Below, piece by piece: positions 35,696 through 43,910 of a stretch of DNA of 64,000 nucleotides; positions within the stretch are counted from its first letter, which is position 1; every line of letters begins with the position of its first letter. This stretch comes from Chryseobacterium gleum. Lineage in GTDB: Bacteria; Bacteroidota; Bacteroidia; Flavobacteriales_D; Crocinitomicaceae. Both the position numbers and the translations under genes were made by a program. Location of the stretch: contig CAMDAO010000001.1 of assembly GCA_945888595.1 (NCBI GenBank), positions 24,998-88,997 of the forward strand, in the 5' to 3' direction. A model generated the notes under the pieces. The model was not told the DNA's origin, searched no databases, and worked only from the letters and a program-made list of their open reading frames with translations.

Positions 35696-37255
35696 TTAAT
35701 CTTCTAATTGAAAGATTGAAATATTTTTAAATGACCCAATTTTATTTCTTGTATAGATTGAAATTGTTGAATCTTTAGAAAGAACTTCATCCGTAATGAT
35801 AAGATACTTTACATGATTTTCTAGTGCATTTTCAATACCTTCTTTTATTGTTTTTTTATCATTCCCCAGTAAAGTATACCCTTTTTGATCCATAAAAGAT
35901 AAAGTAATATTAGGACTCACATCAGGGATACTAAATACTAAATCGGTTCTCTTCAGACCTATTTTTCTGAGGTATGGTTCGACTGTTTCTGAGGATCCAA
36001 TTTTTGTCGCGTAATCCCATTTTAGCCAATCCCAATATTTATGCTCGTCCTCTGAAAGAAAGTTTTTAGTGACAAAGGTATTATTGCTAAAATATTTAAT
36101 TCTCGTTTTTGCGATACCGAAGCAAAATGAAATGACTAAAACAATTATTAACAGTACATGCGTAATTTTAGATTTAAAAATTGAATTAAAATTATTTTGA
36201 AGAATTTTAAAAAAAGTCAAAAATAACAAGGGGATAAGAATATAAAAATCAAGTAAATAGTAATCATGGACATTTAAGTTCGCAAACCATAGTAAAATAA
36301 AAAGAATTAATTCCATTAAAATCGAAAACAGAAAGATCAATAAATACCGGTTGACTTTTTTATGATTGAAAACAATGAAAAATAGTATTCCAAAGAGTAA
36401 AAAGATAAATCCGACATGATAAAATTCTGGTAAAACAAATTCTACAAAGCGATTCCAAATCTCAATTTTATTAGGAGTTTCCCAAATAGGTCTAATTGTA
36501 GATAAAAAATAGATCGAACGATTTTGTATATTATAATCTTTCGAGATTAAAAACCAAACGATTAAAAGTAAAGCAGGGATTGATAAAAGGAAGTAATCGG
36601 CTAATTTTTTATTGAAATAATTCTTTTTCAGAACACCAATCATTTCCAAAAACACAAGTAAATAAATGGGCAGAATACCCATCATCATAGTAGGTCTTAA
36701 CAAAACCGAAAATGTTAAAAGAAAGCTTGAAAATAGTAATGTTTTTAAATTCTTTGTCTGCAGATACGTGTAGAAATAATACCAACCCATAAAAAGTAGC
36801 CCAACTGCAGGAAGATTGACAAGAAAATTATTAGAATAATACCCAAATAAGGGAGATGAAAAAATAAAGAAAGGACAAAAGAGGGAATAAAAAAGAGTAT
36901 TCAAATAATGATCACAAATTTTAAATAGGAAAAATAAACCTAAAAACACAATGCATAAATTTAGTAGTCTAGGAGTTATATAATTTTGTCCAGTAATTTT
37001 CCAAACAGCAGCATTTACGTAATATATAATAGGAAATTCACCAACGGCCTTTCCGTTAATCGATGATTGAGAATGAATTTTAGGTTCAAATAAATTCATA
37101 CCTTCTTCGAAATAATTCTTTGTAATGGAGATTGCATCTGCCTGTCGCCATTGATGAATCGAGGAAGGTGGATATTTAATTGAAATTTGTAATTTATACA
37201 GGAATGATATAAGTACGAATAATAAAATAAAAATTAGATTTTTATATTTTTCCAT
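35696..37255 (-). CDS. GT-C glycosyltransferase family 39-like membrane protein
   Basis: A 519-residue polytopic protein with about 11 hydrophobic helices and a C-terminal soluble domain of about 110 residues. The first periplasmic loop has IHQWRQADAISITKNYFEEG. This contains the WRQAD motif with the catalytic-type Asp seen in Bacteroidota GT39/ArnT-like lipid-linked sugar transferases. YYSNNFLVNLPAVGLLFMGW and LRPTMMMGILPIY also fit this family. It likely moves a sugar from a polyprenyl phosphate donor to a periplasmic acceptor; donor and acceptor are unknown. It lies 22 bp downstream of the YD-repeat-like gene on the same strand, so the two probably form an operon. Confidence 0.8.
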   Translation of the reverse strand: MEKYKNLIFILLFVLISFLYKLQISIKYPPSSIHQWRQADAISITKNYFEEGMNLFEPKIHSQSSINGKAVGEFPIIYYVNAAVWKITGQNYITPRLLNLCIVFLGLFFLFKICDHYLNTLFYSLFCPFFIFSSPLFGYYSNNFLVNLPAVGLLFMGWYYFYTYLQTKNLKTLLFSSFLLTFSVLLRPTMMMGILPIYLLVFLEMIGVLKKNYFNKKLADYFLLSIPALLLIVWFLISKDYNIQNRSIYFLSTIRPIWETPNKIEIWNRFVEFVLPEFYHVGFIFLLFGILFFIVFNHKKVNRYLLIFLFSILMELILFILLWFANLNVHDYYLLDFYILIPLLFLTFFKILQNNFNSIFKSKITHVLLIIVLVISFCFGIAKTRIKYFSNNTFVTKNFLSEDEHKYWDWLKWDYATKIGSSETVEPYLRKIGLKRTDLVFSIPDVSPNITLSFMDQKGYTLLGNDKKTIKEGIENALENHVKYLIITDEVLSKDSTISIYTRNKIGSFKNISIFQLED

Positions 37256-37277
37256 AGTATACCCTTATTGACAGACG

Positions 37278-38165
37278 TTACTCATAAAATTCATATCCTT
37301 GAAAACGTAAAATCATGATAAAATTCGTTTGCACTTCTCTTGTCAAAACAGAGGATAATAAGTTTGTATCAAGGTTGTAAATAATTTGAATATCGGTTGT
37401 AAAAACACCTTTTTTATAGACATGTTTTTCGATTAGATTTCCAAAAGTGTCATATTTAAAAAGCCATTCCTCAGCAAAAACACCATTTGAATTCGCGGCT
37501 GAACGGATGGCGGATAAATAGCCTTTCTCATTATATTGATAAAGATATTTTATTTTACCTGAAGTCATTTTCAGATTTTCAACTCTTTCAATCAAATAGC
37601 CATCTGCATTGAAATAGCTTATTTCATCCAAGTATGGTAATTCATAGCTATTATAAATTGTTTTTTTCTTCTGCAGAGAAGGGGAAACATCATATTTCAT
37701 GAACTCTTTATTCAGAATAATACTTCGTTCCAATTTCCCTTCTTTAGTAACAATGTCGCGATGCGTTTCTTCAGAAATAACTCGACCTAATGAATCATTT
37801 TCATAGTGAATGGATGAATAACCACCCTGATCTTTTTTTCGATGAATAAGCAGTTGATTCTTATTAGAATATATATACATATTATTCACGGTGTCTTTGA
37901 TGCCATTTTCTGTGCGTGTTTCAAAAGTAGAAACAACTCGTCCTAAGGAATCAAATTGATAGATACTTTTGAATTCCGTTTTGCGCATTATATCGCCTAC
38001 TTTTTTGAACGTGTATTCACCTTTAAGACTTTTTATTTTATTCTTTTTGATAAATACTTCATTAAAAAAAGGCTCATCTGTAAATGCTAAACCACGTTTA
38101 TTATCTAAAATTTGAGAATTCAAGAGATTATGTAGAATACAAAAAAAAAGGGATAATTTTTTCAC
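37278..38165 (-). CDS. exported YD-repeat-like protein
   Basis: Read from the GTG at 38165 it has 295 residues and starts with a clean signal peptide (KKLSLFFCILHNLLNSQ). The ATG at 38192 would add nine residues that spoil it. The body is built of RHS/YD-like strands: YQFDSLGRVVSTFETR, YENDSLGRVISEETH, YNEKGYLSAIRSAANSNG and YDTFGNLIEKHVYKKG. The full RHS core and toxin end are absent, so this is a short wall-associated or periplasmic protein rather than a polymorphic toxin. A TACTTTTG box lies just upstream of the GTG (38170-38177). Function unknown. Confidence 0.65.
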   Translation of the reverse strand: MKKLSLFFCILHNLLNSQILDNKRGLAFTDEPFFNEVFIKKNKIKSLKGEYTFKKVGDIMRKTEFKSIYQFDSLGRVVSTFETRTENGIKDTVNNMYIYSNKNQLLIHRKKDQGGYSSIHYENDSLGRVISEETHRDIVTKEGKLERSIILNKEFMKYDVSPSLQKKKTIYNSYELPYLDEISYFNADGYLIERVENLKMTSGKIKYLYQYNEKGYLSAIRSAANSNGVFAEEWLFKYDTFGNLIEKHVYKKGVFTTDIQIIYNLDTNLLSSVLTREVQTNFIMILRFQGYEFYE

Positions 38166-38212
38166 AACACAAAAGTAATGCAAAATCTTCATCTAAAAAG
38201 GTGATTTAAGTT

Positions 38213-38220
38213 TAACTTTG
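38213..38220 (+). promoter_or_regulatory. candidate -7 box for the Hsp70-like gene
   Basis: TAACTTTG matches TAnnTTTG and ends 27 nt before the ATG at 38248. No TTG is seen at the consensus distance. Confidence 0.4.
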
Positions 38221-38247
38221 TTAAATTGAAAAATAATTTTACAAGAA

Positions 38248-39534
38248 TTGATGCAAACGCATTTTTACGGAATTGATTTCGGGACAACTAACTCGGTGCT
38301 GTCTATTTACGATAGAAATCGTAAGGAAATTATAAAAACATTCTCGATTCCATCGATACTGTATTTCCCCATTCATCAAAATTCAGGAAATAGTATTCAA
38401 ACATTAGTTGGCAATGATGCAATTAAAGCATACATGGACGATGGGATGAAAGGAAGATTGATGAAATCTATTAAGCAAGTTTTGGCTATTCCTAGTTTTA
38501 CGGAAACAAGAATTGGAAATCAACAATTTACAGCTTCTGATTTAGTTTCCTTCCTTTTGCTCGATTTGAAAAAAAAAGCAGATTTATTCATCGGCTATCC
38601 GTGTTATTCCGCCATCATTGGAAGACCCGTTTTTTTTGATGATGCAAATTCAACAAAAGATAAATTAGCTCAAACGCGCTTATTATTAGCTGCTGAAAAA
38701 GCTCAATTTTCTACTATTCGCTTTCAATTTGAACCTATAAGTGCTGCGTTTGCGTATGAAAAGACGCTATCAAAAAAAGAGAAGGTTTTAGTTGCTGATT
38801 TAGGAGGAGGAACAACTGACTTTACGTTGATTGAACTAGACCCTTTGAAATCTGGAATTGTCGATCGGAGAGGAGATATTTTAGCAACAGGAGGAGTGTA
38901 TGTTGGCGGCGATAGTCTAGATGCTAGTTTTATGTGGGCAAAAGGAACTCCGCACTTTGGTCGGGGAGTCAAGTATGAATCTATGCCAGGAAAAATGGTC
39001 GATTTACCAACCTCTTTTTTTCAAAATATTTGTTCATGGAAAGAAATGAATTTTTTCAACGGTCCAAAAGTCAGAAATAGTGTTAATCAGTATTATGTCT
39101 ATACCAAACGGAACAAATTAGTTAAAAATCTCATCACTTTGATTGATAATAATCTTGGTTTTTCTTTATTTCAAGCCATTGAGAAGACAAAAATTGAATT
39201 ATCAGAAAAGAGTAAATCTTCGTTTTATTTTTCAAGAAACGAAATAGAAATCAATGAAGAAATTGACTTAGGGGAGTATAATTCAATTATTCAACCAGAT
39301 ATTTTTGCCATTCAAAAGTATTTAGATCAATTTTTAGAGACCAATAAAATTAATATTTCTGAAATTGACAGCTTGTTTATTACAGGAGGTACCTCTATGG
39401 TAGGAGCTATTCAGACTTTATTCAAAGAGAATTTTCCGTTAATTCCTATTCAAACAGGAGATAATTTTTTAAGTGTTTCGCAAGGTTTAGCGCTGAGTGA
39501 ATACTTATTTAGTGACTATGAAGTCACGTTCTGA
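38248..39534 (+). CDS. Hsp70 family protein, short (YegD-like)
   Basis: A 428-residue Hsp70-type ATPase without the usual substrate-binding domain. Phosphate 1 is FYGIDFGTTNSVLSIYD (residues 6-22) and phosphate 2 is LVADLGGGTTDFTLIEL (about 183). The connect/adenosine region is LFITGGTSMVGAIQTLF near the C-terminus. The length fits the YegD group of truncated DnaK-like chaperones, whose clients are not defined. It converges with the VWA gene, with only one base between the two stops. Confidence 0.85.
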   Translation: MMQTHFYGIDFGTTNSVLSIYDRNRKEIIKTFSIPSILYFPIHQNSGNSIQTLVGNDAIKAYMDDGMKGRLMKSIKQVLAIPSFTETRIGNQQFTASDLVSFLLLDLKKKADLFIGYPCYSAIIGRPVFFDDANSTKDKLAQTRLLLAAEKAQFSTIRFQFEPISAAFAYEKTLSKKEKVLVADLGGGTTDFTLIELDPLKSGIVDRRGDILATGGVYVGGDSLDASFMWAKGTPHFGRGVKYESMPGKMVDLPTSFFQNICSWKEMNFFNGPKVRNSVNQYYVYTKRNKLVKNLITLIDNNLGFSLFQAIEKTKIELSEKSKSSFYFSRNEIEINEEIDLGEYNSIIQPDIFAIQKYLDQFLETNKINISEIDSLFITGGTSMVGAIQTLFKENFPLIPIQTGDNFLSVSQGLALSEYLFSDYEVTF

Positions 39535-39535
39535 A

Positions 39536-40987
39536 TTATTTCTTAAAACAAATAAAACGAATTTCCTCCTTTAGATTGTTTTTTGCATCAACCAATTTGT
39601 TGATAGGAATATAACGACCACCAGCTAATTCACTTATTTCTTGCATAGAAATTTTATCTTTTTCTTTGTTAAGAATCCCTACAACGGACATATTAATTCC
39701 TTTTTTCTTATACTTTTTGATGCATTTTTTGTAATCATCGTTGCTACCACTAAAGGCACCATCCGTAATCACAATTACCTGATTTGTGCCATTTTCCAAA
39801 AAGCCTTTCAATGCTTGTTTATACCCCAATTTAATTCCAGCTCCACCAGCTGTTGAGCCGCCCACTTTTATTGAACTAACTAGACTTTTGATTTCATCTT
39901 TATTAGCACCGGATGTTATTGGCAATAAAATTGCGGCATTTGTTGCATAGGTCACTATTGATATTTGGTCTTGTTTTCGCAACATTTCAGTTAAGGCATA
40001 CAAGGAGAATTTCATTAATTCTAATTTTTCTCCAGCCCTCATAGATGCTGAAACATCTAAAATAAAAGTGACATTTATAGGGTTAAAATTGGTTTGATTA
40101 AAATCATTTTTATCTAATTCTGAAAATTGAATCGGGACTTCAGGATAGAGGACAGGAGTTTGAACAACCTCCTCTTTTTCCAATTGGTTTTCTAAATTTT
40201 GTTCAATCGGAATTAAAGTCTCAGCAGGTTTATTTTGAGATATAATATCTGGCTTTTCTTCTGCAACCAACTCAGGTTTCTCTTCTGGTACAACTGGAGT
40301 AGCAACTGGTTTCTTTTCTAATTCAAGTACAACATAATTTTGTTTGAAATTTACATATCCACCTAATTCTTTTGGGTAATAACCATCATGTGTGGCATAG
40401 AAATACGTAAATCCAAGCGGAATTTTTTGTTTAATTTCTCCTTTTGTATCGGTGAAATAATTACCGATTGGTATTCCATTTTGAATAATAATAACACTTG
40501 ATTGTTCTATTACTTTTCTAGTCACTTTATCAATCGTTACAACCGTAATTTCAAAATCAGTCGCATGTTTTCTTGATTGAGGAGTAGAATTAAAATCAGG
40601 ACAAGACTGCATTGAGCTTTCATTTGTATAAGGAACCTCAGTCATGTTGCCTGTTAATTTAATAATCGTTGGCTCGGCTTTATCGCTTGTATATATTTGA
40701 ACATCGTACGAAAATCTCCCTTTTTGATTTTGATTAACCTGCAGACGAACAACAATAGTATCTCCTTTTTCTAGAAATTGCCCATTCACCAAGTAAACTA
40801 TATTGGCAGGTTTTTTTACGCTTAATAGATATTCTTTTTTTTCGCCTATGTTTGTCACTAGTATATCAACAAAACGATCGGAAGTACTTGTTAAATTTCC
40901 AAAATCATGTTTTGTTTTTTCAAAAACTATTTGTGAAAAAGAAGATAATAGAGACGAACAAAAAAAGAGTATGAGCAGTATTTTCAT
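39536..40987 (-). CDS. exported VWA domain protein with DUF1573-like N-terminus
   Basis: A 483-residue protein. A signal peptide (1-19) precedes a DUF1573/ASPM-type Ig domain (residues about 20-115: FEKTKHDFGNLTSTSDRFVDILVTN). A carboxypeptidase-regulatory-like domain follows at about 145-215, then a Pro/Glu/Lys-rich linker with VVPEEKPELVAEEKPD. A von Willebrand A domain from about 300 has an intact metal site (FILDVSASM, with the Thr/Asp sites in ITDGAFSGSN). VWA domains bind partner proteins through the metal. It is likely periplasmic or surface; no partner gene is adjacent. Confidence 0.85.
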   Translation of the reverse strand: MKILLILFFCSSLLSSFSQIVFEKTKHDFGNLTSTSDRFVDILVTNIGEKKEYLLSVKKPANIVYLVNGQFLEKGDTIVVRLQVNQNQKGRFSYDVQIYTSDKAEPTIIKLTGNMTEVPYTNESSMQSCPDFNSTPQSRKHATDFEITVVTIDKVTRKVIEQSSVIIIQNGIPIGNYFTDTKGEIKQKIPLGFTYFYATHDGYYPKELGGYVNFKQNYVVLELEKKPVATPVVPEEKPELVAEEKPDIISQNKPAETLIPIEQNLENQLEKEEVVQTPVLYPEVPIQFSELDKNDFNQTNFNPINVTFILDVSASMRAGEKLELMKFSLYALTEMLRKQDQISIVTYATNAAILLPITSGANKDEIKSLVSSIKVGGSTAGGAGIKLGYKQALKGFLENGTNQVIVITDGAFSGSNDDYKKCIKKYKKKGINMSVVGILNKEKDKISMQEISELAGGRYIPINKLVDAKNNLKEEIRFICFKK

Positions 40988-40991
40988 GTTT

Positions 40992-41022
40992 CAAATGTAC
41001 TTGTTTAGAAAATAAGATACAA
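40992..41022 (-). promoter_or_regulatory. promoter abutting the VWA gene start
   Basis: On the minus strand TTG at 41022-41020 is followed after 20 nt by TACATTTG at 40999-40992. The ATG at 40987 begins only 4 nt after the box, so the transcript may be leaderless. Confidence 0.6.
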
Positions 41023-41475
41023 ACGGAAGTTTTTAAATATTTAGGCATATAACGAGTAATTAAATTTTGGTTGCACGAACTAAATAATCGAATGAGAAAA
41101 ATAAAAACGTACACCTTTTATCAGATTATCAGATGCGAACAATTTGTCTGTGAAAAAAAATATCAAATATTTTCAATAAAATCAAACTTAAAATATTAAA
41201 ATTTTTATCAATTTCTTTTTCCCAGGAAATGCTTATATATAAAGGATTATCTGCCACATTAATTTTTTATTAATTAGTTTAAACTAAAAAATAAAAAATA
41301 AATAAGTGTTTAGTTCAATTATTTTATTTAGACTTGTACTGTTAAATAAAAAAGGAAATAAATTCAATTTAAAAATACAGTTACAACTAAATCTAAATAA
41401 GGTTAAATAATTGACAAGGGGAAAACTAGAAGAAATTCTTACTGGGTATTTTATGTGAAATTAATAAGGGAAAGT

Positions 41476-41502
41476 AAAAAAAGGAAGTGCTACAACACTC
41501 CC
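41476..41502 (-). terminator. minus-strand hairpin terminator without an obvious gene
   Basis: On the minus strand GGGAGTG (41502-41496), loop TTGTAG and CACTTCC (41489-41483) form a 7-bp stem with one G-T pair. Seven T (41482-41476) follow. No minus-strand gene lies to its right, so it may end an unrecognised small RNA or block antisense reading from the peptide cluster. Confidence 0.5.
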
Positions 41503-41576
41503 TCTCAAAGACGCACTTAATTTTGGATTGTAGACCATCATGCGTGCGCATCTGTGCATCGGTACGAAGCTGAAAA

Positions 41577-41584
41577 TACTTTTG
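41577..41584 (+). promoter_or_regulatory. candidate -7 box of the peptide (graspetide) cluster
   Basis: TACTTTTG matches TAnnTTTG and lies inside GCTGAAAATACTTTTG, 49 nt before the first precursor ATG. The 13 bases GCTGAAAATACTT (41569-41581) recur at 41868-41880 before the second precursor, where the box has drifted to TACTTAGA. Confidence 0.5.
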
Positions 41585-41633
41585 TAAAGATACTTGTTTT
41601 AATAGAGTAGGCGATTTTATAAATAAAGATTAA

Positions 41634-41804
41634 ATGAAAAATTTTCAAGAAAAAGAGATTAAGGATTTGAGTAGTGTTACTGGGGGATCGGATGGCACCC
41701 TAACGATTGGGTTTACAGTTGATCCAGTTGGTTTTTTTGACGGGATTAAAGGAAACGAAAAATTAAAATTTGATAAGATTGTCGTTACAAACTCCGCAAA
41801 TTAA
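41634..41804 (+). CDS. graspetide precursor 1 (grasp-with-SPASM type)
   Basis: A 56-residue peptide. The leader MKNFQEKEIKDLSSVTGG ends in the Gly-Gly typical of Bacteroidota natural-product precursors, the point where an exporter protease would cut. The 38-residue core contains TLTIGFTVDPVGFFDGIKGN and ends in KIVVTNSAN. It supplies several Thr/Ser/Lys and Asp/Glu side chains, the residues that ATP-grasp enzymes of the microviridin class join. The next gene encodes a peptide with a related leader and core. Two genes downstream are the ATP-grasp and SPASM maturases. The gene is identified from leader shape and neighbourhood, since no single motif is diagnostic. Confidence 0.75.
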   Translation: MKNFQEKEIKDLSSVTGGSDGTLTIGFTVDPVGFFDGIKGNEKLKFDKIVVTNSAN

Positions 41805-41887
41805 TTAAAGCGGCAAGATAAATTTGTTCCTTTTATCTTTGGTTTTACTTTGTTTATATAGTAGTGTGCTGAAAATACTTAGACAAA

Positions 41888-42094
41888 GTGATTTATTTTA
41901 GAGTAAGCGTTAAATATAACTTATTAAAATATGAAATTTTTTTAGAAAAAGAGATTCAAGATTTATCAAAGATAAATGGTGGTCAAGATCCAATAACTGT
42001 GTCATTTACTGTTCATCATTCTGGTTTTGGTGATGGAATATATTGGAACGCAAGATTTAATTTTGATGTACCTGAAGGCAATACTGCTCATTAA
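41888..42094 (+). CDS. graspetide precursor 2, start disrupted by a one-base deletion
   Basis: The open frame from GTG 41888 encodes 68 residues. The part homologous to precursor 1 starts at EIFLEKEIQDLSKINGG and continues with PITVSFTVHHSGFGDGIYWN. Upstream DNA also aligns with precursor 1, and the matching ATG is at 41931. That ATG runs into ATGAAA, seven T and TAG, so it is out of frame by one base; eight T would give MKFFLEKEIQDL in frame. The gene may therefore be a recent pseudogene, a slippage-controlled gene, use the GTG, or reflect a sequencing error in the T run. Confidence 0.6.
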   Translation: MIYFRVSVKYNLLKYEIFLEKEIQDLSKINGGQDPITVSFTVHHSGFGDGIYWNARFNFDVPEGNTAH

Positions 42095-42192
42095 TTGAAA
42101 ACCTATATTTGAAATCTGATCTTAGCAAAAGATCCTCAATAACAAACTGCAATCGTGTTGTAAGATGCGATTGCAGTAAAAACATATAATCC

Positions 42193-42936
42193 ATGAAATT
42201 AAGCCGATTTAAGTACTTTCTGTTAATGACTTTACTACTCATTTTAGAAAGGCCTTTATTCTCTCAAAACACTAACTTTTTAGACACTCTTAAAGAGTAT
42301 CATTATTCAGCTATTTTTATTGATAAATATGGAGATACGCTGACAAGAGAGAAATTAATTATTATTCCTTTAGGGACTCCTTGGAAAATTCAAAATTCTC
42401 AGACAGCATATAAGTTTTCATATTTCCCTGACACATTAGGTTTAAAAAAATATAAAAGTTGTATTCCATCGTATCAAAAACAAAGGGATCGTTTCGATTC
42501 ATATCCATGGTTAAAAAGTAGTGTTACTGGCGGTATAGAAAAAAAGTATCAGTATGAAATTTTTTTACATCCACCAAGAAGTAACCAATATGAATATACT
42601 CAATTTGGGCCTTTTCAAATTATTCCTAAAGATGCATTAATTGAAGATACCACATGGAGCATGAATCTTCGAGTTGGACCAGGATTCCCTAAGTTAGGTA
42701 AATTTAAAGGTGTTTATTGCCATACACATCATGTTATTGATAGAGAAACGAAAATATACGGAAATGAAACTATAGAAAATTGTTGGAAAATACAATCCTC
42801 TGCAACTCATGATGTCATTGGAACCAGTTATTTAGATTGGTATTATAGTAGAGAATTTGGTTTTTTAGAATTGAACTATTTATTTTTTGACGGAACAAAA
42901 ATTAAGATAGTTCTAGAAAATATAATTAGAAAATGA
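42193..42936 (+). CDS. exported protein of the peptide cluster, unknown function
   Basis: A 247-residue protein with an N-terminal signal (residues about 10-25, ending PLFSQ) and a mostly beta-rich body. The C-terminal part (ENCWKIQSSATHDVIGTSY ... YYSREFGFLELNYLFFDG) has the look of periplasmic proteins of the DUF3108/GLPGLI kind. The GLPGLI motif itself is not present and I do not assign the family. A Cys pair is visible (GVYCHTHH and ENCWK). Its stop overlaps the gwsG start (ATGA at 42933-42936), so it belongs to the same translational unit. Immunity, transport or peptide binding are possible roles but unsupported. Confidence 0.6.
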   Translation: MKLSRFKYFLLMTLLLILERPLFSQNTNFLDTLKEYHYSAIFIDKYGDTLTREKLIIIPLGTPWKIQNSQTAYKFSYFPDTLGLKKYKSCIPSYQKQRDRFDSYPWLKSSVTGGIEKKYQYEIFLHPPRSNQYEYTQFGPFQIIPKDALIEDTTWSMNLRVGPGFPKLGKFKGVYCHTHHVIDRETKIYGNETIENCWKIQSSATHDVIGTSYLDWYYSREFGFLELNYLFFDGTKIKIVLENIIRK

Positions 42937-43910
42937 TAGTAATTTTTTCATATCCAGATGAGGAAAGCACGAACAAGGTAATTGAATGGTTAAATTATTA
43001 TAATTGTAATTTTAAAAGAATTCATTTACAAAATGAAGATTTTAGAAATATTGAAGTTCATTTAACTGATAAAGCTAAAAATATCTTTTTGAAATTATCA
43101 GATGGCACAACATTAAATTTTAACGATGTAAGTTGTTTTTTCTGCAGAGGAATGGAATTTGTGAATTTCAAGGTTGAAAATGACACCAATTTGCCAGATA
43201 ATGTAATTACGAAATATCTCAATTATGAATTTTTAGCTCTTGTTAATTATTTTTATTCCACTGTAAATAAAAAATCTATTGGTTGGATAAACAATGATTG
43301 TTTAAATAAACTTACCCAATTAGAAATTGCAATTGAAGTTGGGCTTTCAACAAGTGAAATTCTGGTTACTAATACCCAAGAAGCGGTAGCTAAATATTTC
43401 GGAAAAAAGAATGTTATTACAAAAGCGATCCAAGAAAATATAGCAATAAATTTGGAAGAGGAAATATTTATTCAGCGGGTTCAAAAAGTTACAATAGGAT
43501 CATTAAATGAAAAATTTTTTCCATCACTTTTTCAAAGAGAAATTGTTAAAAATTACGAAATACGAACATTTTATTTAGATAAAGAATGTTTCTCAATTGC
43601 GATTATTTCTTCTTCCAAAAAAACTGATTGTATTGACATGAGGGAGCATTATCGAACTAATTATTTTGAACCATATAGGCTTCCTAAGAAGATTGAGAAC
43701 AAGATTGTAAATCTCATGGAAAAACTTAATTTAAACTCAGGTTCAATTGATTTAATTAAGGGCGTTGATGGAAAATATTATTTCTTAGAGGTGAATCCGG
43801 TTGGTCAATATGATTGGGTTTCTGTATATGGAGGATATGATCTAGATCAAAAAATAGCATTTTATTTAAATAAACTTGAAAAACGAACGAATGAAACAAA
43901 AAGTAAATAA
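42933..43910 (+). CDS. gwsG: grasp-with-SPASM system ATP-grasp peptide maturase
   Basis: A 325-residue ATP-grasp ligase of the microviridin (MvdC/MvdD)-related group. The N-terminal domain has the RiPP-ligase style NDVSCFFCRGMEF segment. The central part has the nucleotide-binding Lys in NVITKAIQENIAIN. The C-terminal Mg/ATP site is SGSIDLIKGVDGKYYFLEVN with PVGQYDWVSVYGGYDLD; the EVNPVGQ motif is highly characteristic. Such enzymes activate Asp/Glu side chains by phosphorylation and form esters or amides with Ser/Thr/Lys. The neighbouring SPASM gene identifies the grasp-with-SPASM system. It overlaps the exported-protein gene by 4 nt and the following small ORF by 20 nt. Confidence 0.85.
   Translation: MIVIFSYPDEESTNKVIEWLNYYNCNFKRIHLQNEDFRNIEVHLTDKAKNIFLKLSDGTTLNFNDVSCFFCRGMEFVNFKVENDTNLPDNVITKYLNYEFLALVNYFYSTVNKKSIGWINNDCLNKLTQLEIAIEVGLSTSEILVTNTQEAVAKYFGKKNVITKAIQENIAINLEEEIFIQRVQKVTIGSLNEKFFPSLFQREIVKNYEIRTFYLDKECFSIAIISSSKKTDCIDMREHYRTNYFEPYRLPKKIENKIVNLMEKLNLNSGSIDLIKGVDGKYYFLEVNPVGQYDWVSVYGGYDLDQKIAFYLNKLEKRTNETKSK

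Larger units (their letters stand above)
40988..41633. other. 646-bp AT-rich intergenic region before the peptide cluster
   Basis: No gene was found. It holds a promoter for the VWA gene (40992-41022), a 14-bp perfect palindrome TTAGTTTAAACTAA (41274-41287), long runs of A/T with repeated AAATAA words, a minus-strand hairpin with A/T tract (41476-41502) and the upstream element of the first precursor (41568-41584). The stretch is more AT-rich than its surroundings, consistent with a boundary of an acquired or fast-evolving locus. Confidence 0.55.

Noticed and set aside
37278-38165. RHS-type polymorphic toxin
   Set aside because: Only a few YD-like strands are present. There is no RHS core motif, C-terminal toxin domain or adjacent immunity gene.
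41274-41287. Perfect 14-bp palindrome TTAGTTTAAACTAA as a specific operator
   Set aside because: It is pure A/T-rich sequence in a very AT-rich gap and far from both neighbouring starts. It is noted under the intergenic entry but not called as a site.
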